Positions 1 to 5,287 of a stretch of DNA of 5,460 nucleotides are shown here, in pieces; position 1 is the stretch's first letter, and each line of letters begins with the position of its first letter. The position numbers and the translations under genes were made by a program. The stretch is from Bog-756 sp963977795 (GTDB lineage: Bacteria > Actinomycetota > Acidimicrobiia > Acidimicrobiales > RAAP-2), in contig CAXBRB010000188.1 of the NCBI GenBank assembly GCA_963977795.1, positions 1 through 5,460 on the forward strand, read 5' to 3'. The notes beneath the pieces are model-generated. The model was not told the origin of the DNA. It saw nothing but the letters and a program-made list of their open reading frames with translations, and made no database searches.

Positions 1-200
1 GAGGCCGGCGTCGATGAGGGGATCGATGGCCTCGGCAATGGTCTCCTCGACCCGCCGCAGGGCCGCCCCCAGCTCGGCCATGCCCACCACGGCATGGGCC
101 AGGAGGCGCCGGTGCTCGGGGTCGAGGCCGGCGTCGATGAGGGGATCGATGGCCTCGGCAATGGTCTCCTCGACCCGCCGCAGGGCCGCCCCCAGCTCGG
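1..200. repeat. Exact 77-bp direct repeat, copies 1-77 and 124-200
   Basis: Bases 1-77 and 124-200 are identical, with a period of 123 bp (41 codons), so the TetR reading frame stays open through both copies. The match ends at 78 (c) against 201 (g); the left limit of the first copy is cut by the window edge. The 46-bp spacer (78-123) is not repeated. It could be a recent tandem duplication. However, a repeat of exactly 77 bp at an extreme end is what a de Bruijn assembler using k=77 leaves when a contig begins inside a small loop of the graph. I favour the artefact. Confidence 0.95.
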
Positions 201-609
201 GGTCGTCGGAAGCGTCGCGGCCGTACAGCAGCCGGAAGGCCGACTCGTTCTCGATGAGCAGGGCGAAGCAGCCGGCGAACCCTAGCTCGACCTGCTGGCG
301 GGGTCCGTCGGCGGTGGCCGTGGCCAGCACGATGCGCTCGGTCAGCTCGGTGGCCACCACGTCGAGCAGCTCGAGGTAGAGGGCGCGCTTGGACTCGAAG
401 TGCTGGTAGACGAGGGGCTTGGTCACCCCGGCGGCCACGGCGATGTCGTCCATGGTCGTCGCCGCGTACCCCCGCTCGGCAAAGAGGTCGAGTGCGGTGT
501 CGAACAGCTGGCGCCGCCGGGCGTCGGCCGTGAGCCGGCGGGGCACGGGGCCCGAGGGGGCCGGGGCGGGAGCGGTGGCCACCGGCGGGGCCGTGTCGGC
601 GGGCGACAT
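1..609 (-). CDS. TetR/AcrR-family transcriptional regulator, 3' end missing
   Basis: This is a DNA-binding repressor-type protein; its ligand and targets cannot be read from the sequence. Translation from ATG at 609 gives 203 residues with no stop before the window edge. After a proline/alanine-rich tail (residues 1-23) comes a typical TetR helix-turn-helix at about 27-73. Its core is RGYAATTMDDIAVAAGVT followed by KPLVYQHFESKRALYLELL, where the recognition helix ends in the family's Y-x-HF-x-SK signature. The rest is the helical ligand-binding domain. Residues 138-162 recur exactly at 179-203 because of a 77-bp DNA repeat. A TetR protein would normally run on differently after HAVVGMAE, so the last ~25 residues are doubtful. 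The start is supported by a TACGCT hexamer 7 nt upstream (leaderless type); no Shine-Dalgarno is visible. It lies 71 bp downstream of the glycosyltransferase on the same strand. The family call is secure, the C-terminus is not. Confidence 0.9.
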   Translation of the reverse strand, partial: MSPADTAPPVATAPAPAPSGPVPRRLTADARRRQLFDTALDLFAERGYAATTMDDIAVAAGVTKPLVYQHFESKRALYLELLDVVATELTERIVLATATADGPRQQVELGFAGCFALLIENESAFRLLYGRDASDDPELGAALRRVEETIAEAIDPLIDAGLDPEHRRLLAHAVVGMAELGAALRRVEETIAEAIDPLIDAGL

Positions 610-615
610 GGGTGC

Positions 616-621
616 AGCGTA
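616..621 (-). promoter_or_regulatory. -10 element TACGCT for the TetR gene (leaderless)
   Basis: Read on the minus strand, TACGCT matches the actinobacterial TANNNT -10 consensus. Its last T (616) lies 7 nt from the A of the ATG at 609, so transcription would begin at the start codon itself. No convincing -35 hexamer is visible. The same spacing recurs at two other starts in the window, which raises confidence. Confidence 0.6.
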
Positions 622-623
622 CC

Positions 624-647
624 CCCGGGGCGGGCTCGGGCCCCGGG
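624..647. promoter_or_regulatory. Perfect 8-bp inverted repeat between glycosyltransferase and TetR gene
   Basis: CCCGGGGC (624-631) and GCCCCGGG (640-647) are perfectly complementary around an 8-nt centre. The element lies directly upstream of the TetR -10 hexamer, roughly where a -35 would be. That is a typical place for a TetR-family autoregulatory operator. It could equally form the hairpin of a T-less terminator for the glycosyltransferase, whose stop is about 34 nt upstream of it on the minus strand. In DNA this rich in GC such palindromes also arise by chance. Confidence 0.35.
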
Positions 648-680
648 CGACGGCCCCGCACCGCCGGGCGCCGATGCCGA

Positions 681-1772
681 TCAGATGGGGGGCAGGACGG
701 CGGCGATCCGGCCGGGCAGGTCGGTCAGGGAGAACCGGGCCCGGGCCACCGCCAGGTTCTCCTCCAGCAGCGCCGCCTCCGGGGCGTCCAGCCAGGTGTC
801 CAGCCGGTCCAGGGCCGCCGGTTCGTCCACCGGGAACCAGGTGAACCCGGCGGCGATCAGCTCGTCGGCCACCGGGTAGGGGCCGATGAGGAGGGGCCGC
901 CGGTGGGTGGCCGACTCCACGCTGGGGTTGCCGAACCCCTCCCAGGTCGAGGGGAGGGCCACCACGTCGCAGGCGTCGTAGGCGTCGTCGATGGACGGGA
1001 CCCTGTCGGCCCGGCCGGTGGCGCCGGCGGGCAGGCCCAGGAGGACCGGACAGGGAGCGGCGGCCACCAGGCGGTCGAGCTCGGGTCCGAAGCCGTCCTC
1101 GGCCGGGCCGAGGAGCCAGTAGGTGGCCCCCAGCCGGGCCGCCGCCGCCATGCCGCGGTCGACGCCCTTGCGGGCCAGGGCCCGGGTGGGCTGGAGCACC
1201 AGGCGCTCGTCGTCGTCGACGCCGAGGGCCCGGCGCAGCGCCCAGCCCGCCTCGGAGCGTCGGGGCAGCCGGCCGGCGGGGTCGGCCGGCGGGACGGCGA
1301 AGGCGTTGTAGACGGTGGTGGCGGTGATGCCCCGGTCGGCCAGCTCCCGGCGGCTGCGCTCGTTGATGGTGACGTGGCGCCACGCCGGGTCGTCGGGCGG
1401 CGGTCCGTGCCCGGCGAACTGGGCCCGCTGCCAGGGCAGGTCGTGGTGGTGGAGGACGGCCGGCCGGCCGGCCAGCACCGCGGCGGCGGCGTCCCAGGCC
1501 GGCGGGTTGAGGGGGAGCGAGCAGAGGTTCTCCACCACCACCAGGTCGGCGCCGGCCAGGGCGCTGTCGAGGGCCGCCTCGAGGGCCGGCCGGTCCTCGG
1601 GCGCCGCCGTCCCGATCCCGAGGCCGGGCACGGTGATGTCGACCGGGCCCTCGCCGGCCACCGTGGTCACGGTGAAGCCCAGGGTGGTCAGGGCGCCGGC
1701 CCACTTGGCGGCCTCGATGGCCACGCCATCGGAGCCGCCGAGCCGGAAGGAGAGCAGGGCGGCGGTCGGGAT
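681..1772 (-). CDS. GT4-type (GT-B fold) glycosyltransferase, probable ATC start
   Basis: This is a cytosolic or membrane-peripheral transferase that would move a sugar from a nucleotide-sugar donor to a glycan or lipid acceptor; neither substrate can be assigned. The C-terminal half has the GT4 donor-site signature LPSTWEGFGNPSVESA, whose EGFGNPSVE is the E-x7-E motif. Ahead of it are LQPTRALARKGV and, in the N-terminal half, NLCSLPLNP and HHHDLPWQR. The first standard start in frame is GTG at 1724 (347 residues), but it would cut off the first beta strand and glycine-rich loop. The frame stays open further upstream and reads (I)PTAALLSFRLGGSDG before VAIEAAKWAG, exactly what a GT-B N-terminus needs. 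Upstream of 1724 no ATG, GTG or TTG exists in frame before the TAG at 1784-1782. I therefore start at ATC 1772 (363 residues), 7 nt after a TAGCGT hexamer. If that start is wrong, the end coordinate becomes 1724. Confidence 0.85.
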   Translation of the reverse strand: MPTAALLSFRLGGSDGVAIEAAKWAGALTTLGFTVTTVAGEGPVDITVPGLGIGTAAPEDRPALEAALDSALAGADLVVVENLCSLPLNPPAWDAAAAVLAGRPAVLHHHDLPWQRAQFAGHGPPPDDPAWRHVTINERSRRELADRGITATTVYNAFAVPPADPAGRLPRRSEAGWALRRALGVDDDERLVLQPTRALARKGVDRGMAAAARLGATYWLLGPAEDGFGPELDRLVAAAPCPVLLGLPAGATGRADRVPSIDDAYDACDVVALPSTWEGFGNPSVESATHRRPLLIGPYPVADELIAAGFTWFPVDEPAALDRLDTWLDAPEAALLEENLAVARARFSLTDLPGRIAAVLPPI

Positions 1773-1778
1773 GGGGGA

Positions 1779-1784
1779 ACGCTA
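1779..1784 (-). promoter_or_regulatory. -10 element TAGCGT for the glycosyltransferase gene
   Basis: On the minus strand TAGCGT fits TANNNT, and its last T (1779) is 7 nt from 1772, the first base of the proposed ATC start codon. The TAG inside the hexamer is also the in-frame stop that closes the reading frame upstream, so the coding sequence cannot begin further out. No clear -35 is seen. Confidence 0.5.
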
Positions 1785-1797
1785 GCCCCGGGCCGAG

Positions 1798-1803
1798 TAC
1801 CGT
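1798..1803 (+). promoter_or_regulatory. -10 element TACCGT for the crotonase-fold gene (leaderless)
   Basis: TACCGT matches TANNNT and its last T (1803) is 7 nt before the GTG at 1810, which predicts a transcript starting on the start codon. It lies 13 nt from the opposing minus-strand TAGCGT (1784-1779), so the two divergent promoters are nearly back to back. Confidence 0.6.
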
Positions 1804-1809
1804 CGGGGC

Positions 1810-2697
1810 GTGCCGCACGACGCCGACGACGCCGCCCCGGGGGATCCCGCCGGGTCCGAGACCTGGGTGGGCCAGGGCGACCTGCTGGCCCGCCGGGAGG
1901 GGCCGGTCCTCACCCTGACCATCAACCGGCCCGAGCGGCGCAACGCCATGACCTGGGAGGTCATCGCCGGCCTGCGGACCCAGGTGGCCCGGGCCAAGGC
2001 CGACCCGGCCGTGCGGGTGGTGGTCCTGGCCGGCGCCGGCGACGCCGCCTTCTGCGCCGGGGCCGACCTGTCCGGCATGGTGCCCCGGGAGGCCGGGGCG
2101 GGCGACGGTCCGGTGGACGAGTTCGCCGAGCACCACACGGCCCGGGGCTGGCTGGCCGCCCTCTTCGACGAGCTGTGGCAGCTGGGCAAGCCCACCATCG
2201 CCCGGGTCCAGGGGTGGGCCATGGCCGGCGGCTTCGGCCTGGCCCTGGCCTGCGACATGGTGGTCGCCTCGGAGGCGGCCCGCTTCGGCGCCCCCGAGCT
2301 CAACGTCGGCCTGTGGCCCTACATGGTGACCGTCCCCATGCTGCGCTCGATGCCGCCCAAGAAGGCCCTGGAGCTCATGCTGACCAGCCGGGTGGTGGAC
2401 GCCGCCGAGGCCGACCGCATCGGCTTCGTCACCCGGGTGGTGCCCGCCGGCGAGCTCGACGGGGCGGTGGCCGACCTGGCCGCCGTGCTGGCCTCCAAGC
2501 CCCCCGGGGTGACCAGGTTGGGCCGGGATTCGTTCTACGCTGTCATCGATTCGGCAGCCTCCGAGGCGCTGCCGTACCTCCACGCCATGCTCACCGTCAC
2601 CAGCCAGACGGCCGAGGCCAGGGAAGGGGTGGCGGCCTTCGCCGAGAAGCGCCCCCCGTCCTGGCAGCTGCCGCCCCCGGCCGGTGGGGTGGCGTGA
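1810..2697 (+). CDS. Enoyl-CoA hydratase/isomerase (crotonase) family protein
   Basis: This is a 295-residue cytosolic enzyme of the crotonase fold, acting on an acyl-CoA thioester; the exact reaction is open. Residues 35-47 (TLTINRPERRNAM) are the family N-terminal signature. The CoA/oxyanion-hole segments are AFCAGADLSGM (80-90) and GWAMAGGFGLALACD (135-149). FGAPELNVGLWPYM (159-172) keeps the glutamate equivalent to rat hydratase Glu164 (here E163). The position equivalent to rat Glu144 is glycine (G143, in GGFGLA rather than GGCELA), so classical two-glutamate hydration of a double bond is doubtful. An isomerase or another crotonase activity is possible. The C-terminal EGVAAFAEKRPPSW is the usual family end. 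The first ~25 residues are an acidic, low-conservation extension. The GTG start is supported by a TACCGT hexamer at leaderless spacing. It is divergent from the glycosyltransferase, and nothing nearby ties it to a particular acyl-CoA pathway. Confidence 0.9.
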   Translation: MPHDADDAAPGDPAGSETWVGQGDLLARREGPVLTLTINRPERRNAMTWEVIAGLRTQVARAKADPAVRVVVLAGAGDAAFCAGADLSGMVPREAGAGDGPVDEFAEHHTARGWLAALFDELWQLGKPTIARVQGWAMAGGFGLALACDMVVASEAARFGAPELNVGLWPYMVTVPMLRSMPPKKALELMLTSRVVDAAEADRIGFVTRVVPAGELDGAVADLAAVLASKPPGVTRLGRDSFYAVIDSAASEALPYLHAMLTVTSQTAEAREGVAAFAEKRPPSWQLPPPAGGVA

Positions 2698-2712
2698 GGT
2701 TCCCAGGCCTCG

Positions 2713-2735
2713 GCGGGCGGACCGGCGCCGCCCGC
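2713..2735 (+). terminator. GC-rich hairpin after the crotonase gene, possible terminator
   Basis: GCGGGCGG (2713-2720) pairs perfectly with CCGCCCGC (2728-2735) across a 7-nt loop, 16 bp after the crotonase stop codon. No T tract follows, so it does not meet the classical intrinsic terminator definition. Actinobacterial terminators often lack one. Position is the main support. Confidence 0.35.
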
Positions 2736-2765
2736 GCCAGCGGACCACGACACGCCTGACCACGA

Positions 2766-2791
2766 CCCGACCGACCGTTACCCGACCGACC
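2766..2791. repeat. Short direct repeat CCCGACCGACC in the gmd leader
   Basis: CCCGACCGACC occurs at 2766-2776 and 2781-2791, a 15-bp pitch, within a stretch made largely of GACC units. It sits between the crotonase hairpin and the gmd ribosome binding site. It could be a regulator site or merely slipped-strand sequence. I found no clear TANNNT promoter for gmd here. Confidence 0.4.
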
Positions 2792-2807
2792 ACGAAGCAC
2801 CGAACCC

Positions 2808-2813
2808 GAGGAG
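2808..2813 (+). promoter_or_regulatory. Ribosome binding site GAGGAG for gmd
   Basis: GAGGAG lies 10 nt before the ATG at 2824. It is the only strong Shine-Dalgarno sequence found ahead of a gene start in this window; the other starts look leaderless or have no visible site. Confidence 0.75.
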
Positions 2814-2823
2814 CCCGACCCCC

Positions 2824-3795
2824 ATGGCGAAACGAGCACTGATCACCGGCGTGACCGGCCAGGACGGCTCCTACCTTGCCGAGTTCCTGCTGGATCAGGG
2901 CTACGAGGTGTGCGGCATGGTCCGCCGCTCCAGCACGGTCAACTTCGAGCGGATCGCCCACATCCAGGACCGCATCGAGCTGGTGGCCGGCGACCTCCTC
3001 GACGAGGTCTCCATGATCAACATCCTGCGCGAGCACCGGCCCACCGAGGTCTACAACCTGGCCGCCCAGTCCTTCGTGCAGACCTCGTGGAACCAGCCGG
3101 TCCTCACCGGCGAGACCACCGCCCTCGGGGTGACCCGGGTGCTCGACGCCATCCGCACCGTGGACCCGGAGATCCGCTTCTACCAGGCGTCGTCCTCCGA
3201 GATGTTCGGCAAGGTCCAGGCCGTGCCCCAGGTGGAGGACACCCCCTTCTACCCCCGCAGCCCCTACGGCGTGGCCAAGGTCTACGGCCACTGGATCACC
3301 GTGAACTACCGGGAGAGCTACGGCATGCACGCCTCCTCGGGCATCCTCTTCAACCACGAGTCGCCCCGGCGCGGCCTGGAGTTCGTCACCCGGAAGGTGA
3401 CTCACACCGTGGCCCGGATCGCCGCCGGCCTGACCGACACCCTGCCGCTGGGCAACCTCGACGCCGAGCGGGACTGGGGCTACGCCGCCGACTACGTGCG
3501 GGCCATGTGGCTGATGCTCCAGCAGGACCAGCCCGACGACTACGTGGTGGCCACCGGGGAGACCCATCCGGTGAAGGAGCTGGTGCAGCTGGCCTTCGCC
3601 GCCGCCGACCTGGACTGGGAGAAGCACGTCGTCATCGACGAGCGCTTCCTCCGCCCGGCCGAGGTCGACCTCCTCATCGGCGATCCGGCCAAGGCCGAGA
3701 AGACCCTGGGCTGGAAGCGGGAGGTCGACTTCCCGCAGCTGGTCCAGATGATGGTCGAGGCCGACATGGCGCTGGTGAAGAGCCAGCAGGCCTGA
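2824..3795 (+). CDS. gmd: GDP-mannose 4,6-dehydratase
   Basis: This converts GDP-D-mannose to GDP-4-keto-6-deoxy-D-mannose, the branch point to GDP-fucose, GDP-rhamnose and related deoxysugars for cell-surface glycans; it is cytosolic and NADP-dependent. The 323-residue protein is an extended short-chain dehydrogenase. It has the Rossmann motif GVTGQDGSYL (9-18), RRSST (34-38) in the NADP-binding region, and NLAAQSFVQTSW (78-89). The catalytic centre is SSSEMFG (123-129) with YGVAK (148-152; Y148 and K152). Highly characteristic family stretches are GILFNHESPRRG (173-184), LGNLDAERDWGYAADYVRAMWLMLQQ (209-234) and RPAEVDLLIGDPAKAEKTLGW (277-297). The E. coli triad Thr-Ser-Glu is Ser-Ser-Glu here (S124-S125-E126), a conservative change. 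A GAGGAG site 10 nt upstream supports the ATG. The next gene starts 6 bp after the stop, so cotranscription is likely. The glycosyltransferase on the other side of the crotonase gene could use a derived sugar, but nothing shows that directly. Confidence 0.96.
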   Translation: MAKRALITGVTGQDGSYLAEFLLDQGYEVCGMVRRSSTVNFERIAHIQDRIELVAGDLLDEVSMINILREHRPTEVYNLAAQSFVQTSWNQPVLTGETTALGVTRVLDAIRTVDPEIRFYQASSSEMFGKVQAVPQVEDTPFYPRSPYGVAKVYGHWITVNYRESYGMHASSGILFNHESPRRGLEFVTRKVTHTVARIAAGLTDTLPLGNLDAERDWGYAADYVRAMWLMLQQDQPDDYVVATGETHPVKELVQLAFAAADLDWEKHVVIDERFLRPAEVDLLIGDPAKAEKTLGWKREVDFPQLVQMMVEADMALVKSQQA

Positions 3796-3801
3796 CGCCC
3801 T

Positions 3802-4707
3802 GTGGCCGGCCTGATGGCGGCCGTCCACGCCGACCCGCTGGGCGTCCTGGTGGCCTTCGGGGCCGGGATGCTCTCCTTCCTCTCGCCGTGCGTCCTGCCG
3901 CTGGTCCCTGCCTACCTGGGGATGGTGTCGGGCCTCTCGGCCGCTGAGCTGCAGGCCCTGCGGACCGCTGCGCCGGCCGCTGCTCTAGTCGCCGTCCCAG
4001 GTGCAGACGGTGGAGCAGGCTCGGATGGGTCCGGTGCCCTGGGCCCGGCCGAGGGTGCGCAGGCCGGCCTCGACCGTGATCTCCTCCGGGCCCACCGGGC
4101 CCGCCTCCTGCGGGGCATCCTCCTGTTCGTCGCCGGGTTCACCGTGGTCTTCACCGCCCTCGGCGCCTCGGCCTCGGCCGTCGGGCGCCTCCTGCTGACC
4201 CACCAGCGCCCCCTCGAGGTCGTCTCGGGCGTGTGCATCGTCGTCTTCGGCGGCGTCCTGGTGGCCATGGCCGCCGGGGTGGCCCTGCCCCTGGCCCTGG
4301 TCGGCGAGCGCCGCTTCAGCGTCCGGCCGTCCGCCCTCGGGGCCTGGGCGCCGCCGGTGATGGGGATGGCCTTCGCCTTCGCCTGGACCCCCTGCATCGG
4401 TCCCGTCCTGGGCAGCGTGCTGGCCCTGGCCGCCGGGACGGGCGGCTCGGCCGGCGGGGGGATCGTCCTCCTGATGGCCTACTCGCTCGGCCTCGGCGTC
4501 CCCTTCCTGGCCGCCGGGCTGGCCTTCGGCCGCCTGACCGACCTGCTGGCCCGGGTCCAGCGGCGCCTCCGGGTGGTCGACCTGATCGGCGGCGTCGTGC
4601 TCATCGCCTTCGGGCTCCTGCTGGTGACCGGCAACGTGGATGTGCTGTCGGCCCACATCTCCCGCTGGCTCCAGGACCTCCACCTCGGGCGCCTCTCGAC
4701 CAGCTGA
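3802..4707 (+). CDS. ccdA: CcdA/DsbD-family thiol-disulfide transmembrane protein (cytochrome c biogenesis)
   Basis: CcdA-type proteins pass electrons from cytosolic thioredoxin across the membrane to extracytoplasmic thiol proteins, which keeps apocytochrome c heme-binding cysteines reduced. The 301-residue product has about six hydrophobic segments: around 12-40, 103-125, 138-165, 185-212, 218-243 and 258-277. The two family motifs each carry one half of the redox pair: SPCVLPLVPAYLG (C30) and TPCIGPVLGSVLALA (C198). Between segments 1 and 2 lies an unusually long, low-complexity Ala/Gly-rich loop (about 45-100), with a local cluster of codons ending in A or T. The GTG at 3802 gives the annotated start; ATG at 3814, four codons in, is an equally good choice because neither has a clear ribosome binding site. 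It starts 6 bp after gmd, suggesting readthrough transcription. A CcmA-like ATPase follows, which supports the cytochrome c role over other DsbD-like roles. Confidence 0.88.
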   Translation: MAGLMAAVHADPLGVLVAFGAGMLSFLSPCVLPLVPAYLGMVSGLSAAELQALRTAAPAAALVAVPGADGGAGSDGSGALGPAEGAQAGLDRDLLRAHRARLLRGILLFVAGFTVVFTALGASASAVGRLLLTHQRPLEVVSGVCIVVFGGVLVAMAAGVALPLALVGERRFSVRPSALGAWAPPVMGMAFAFAWTPCIGPVLGSVLALAAGTGGSAGGGIVLLMAYSLGLGVPFLAAGLAFGRLTDLLARVQRRLRVVDLIGGVVLIAFGLLLVTGNVDVLSAHISRWLQDLHLGRLSTS

Positions 4708-4737
4708 GCGGTCCCGGTCGGGCCTCGGGCCGCCGTC

Positions 4738-4753
4738 GGGGCCGTCTGGCCCC
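4738..4753 (+). terminator. Perfect 6-bp hairpin after ccdA, possible T-less terminator
   Basis: GGGGCC (4738-4743) and GGCCCC (4748-4753) form a tight hairpin with a 4-nt loop, 30 bp after the ccdA stop and 17 bp before a candidate -10 hexamer for the next gene. No T run follows. It would separate the gmd-ccdA transcript from the ATPase gene. Confidence 0.35.
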
Positions 4754-4769
4754 TGCCCCGGCACCCCCG

Positions 4770-4775
4770 TACCAT
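4770..4775 (+). promoter_or_regulatory. -10 element TACCAT for the CcmA-like gene
   Basis: TACCAT matches TANNNT and closely resembles TACCGT ahead of the crotonase gene. Its last T (4775) is 13 nt from the ATG at 4788. A start 6-7 nt downstream would therefore leave a leader of only about six bases, nearly leaderless. No Shine-Dalgarno precedes the ATG. Confidence 0.5.
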
Positions 4776-4787
4776 TGGGGCCCGGTC

Positions 4788-5159
4788 ATGGCCTCCCCAG
4801 CCCCCGCTCCCTCCGCCCTCTCGCTCCGCGGCGCCGTCGCGCTCTCGGGGCGGTTCCCCGTGCTGGCCGGGGTCGATCTCGAGGTGGCGGCGGGGGAGAC
4901 GGTCCTGGTGGACGGGCCCAACGGGGCGGGCAAGACCAGCCTGCTCCGGGTGTGCGCCGGCCTGATCCCGCTGGCGTCCGGCCGGATCGCCGTGCTCGGC
5001 CTCGACCCGGCCCGCCAGCGAGTCGCCGTGCGCCGCCGGGTGGGCCTGCTCTCGCACGCCTCCCACCTCTACGACGACCTGACCGTCGCCGAGAACGTCC
5101 GCTTCGCCGTCCGGGCCGCCGCCGAGATAAAAGGGATCCTGCACGAGAAACGGAGATGA
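4788..5159 (+). CDS. ccmA: CcmA-like heme exporter ABC ATPase, truncated at a sequence junction
   Basis: CcmA is the ATPase of the CcmAB exporter used in cytochrome c maturation. The frame reads MASPAPAPSALSLRGAVALS and then a normal ABC N-terminal half. The Walker A motif is GPNGAGKTS (residues 43-51), followed by LLRVCAGLIPLASGRIAVLG. The segment SHASHLYDDLTVAENVRFAVRAA (89-111) resembles the CcmA-specific stretch around LYDDLTV-EN. Family similarity stops at about residue 112 (near 5123-5126). The last ten or so residues, IKGILHEKRR, come from DNA of different composition and run to a chance TGA at 5157-5159. The ABC signature, Walker B and H-loop are all absent, so this product could not hydrolyse ATP. 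A CcmA is normally around 200 residues or more. The likeliest explanation is a chimeric join with the rest of the gene elsewhere; a real deletion or insertion is possible. The adjacent ccdA supports the assignment, but another ABC exporter ATPase cannot be excluded. Confidence 0.72.
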   Translation: MASPAPAPSALSLRGAVALSGRFPVLAGVDLEVAAGETVLVDGPNGAGKTSLLRVCAGLIPLASGRIAVLGLDPARQRVAVRRRVGLLSHASHLYDDLTVAENVRFAVRAAAEIKGILHEKRR

Positions 5160-5185
5160 AAAAAGAAGTAGCCAGCGCGTCTTTG

Positions 5186-5226
5186 AAAACGACTCAAAGA
5201 TAAGGCGGGAGCCGTTTTTTCTCTTT
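5186..5226 (+). terminator. Terminator-like hairpin with T-rich tract in the tail
   Basis: AAAACGACTC (5186-5195) pairs with GAGCCGTTTT (5209-5218) with one mismatch, around a 13-nt loop. Further T-rich sequence continues to 5226. The shape resembles an intrinsic terminator on the plus strand. An overlapping alternative stem, TCTTTGA (5180-5186) with TCAAAGA (5194-5200), would compete with it. No recognised gene ends just before it, so its role is unproven. Confidence 0.35.
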
Positions 5227-5287
5227 TACACCCGGCACCTCCTACACACTGGCCCTGCCAAGCGAAATGTTTAAGGCGCGAGAGAGA

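Noticed and set aside
1..200. A tandem-repeat or CRISPR-like array
   Set aside because: There are only two copies, they are protein-coding and in frame, and the 77-bp length with a 46-bp spacer does not fit a CRISPR array.
612..2759. A 715-codon plus-strand open frame across the glycosyltransferase and crotonase genes
   Set aside because: It is antisense to one conserved gene and out of frame with another. Its translation is a G/R/P-rich low-complexity string with no domain, as expected from very high GC DNA lacking stops.
3985..4764. A 259-codon minus-strand frame opposite ccdA
   Set aside because: The product is a G/D/E/P/Q-rich shadow of ccdA codons with no recognisable motif; the sense strand has clear CcdA motifs.
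5134..5139. GGATCC (BamHI site) close to the junction, hinting at a cloning scar
   Set aside because: A single hexamer is expected by chance, and no vector or linker sequence accompanies it.
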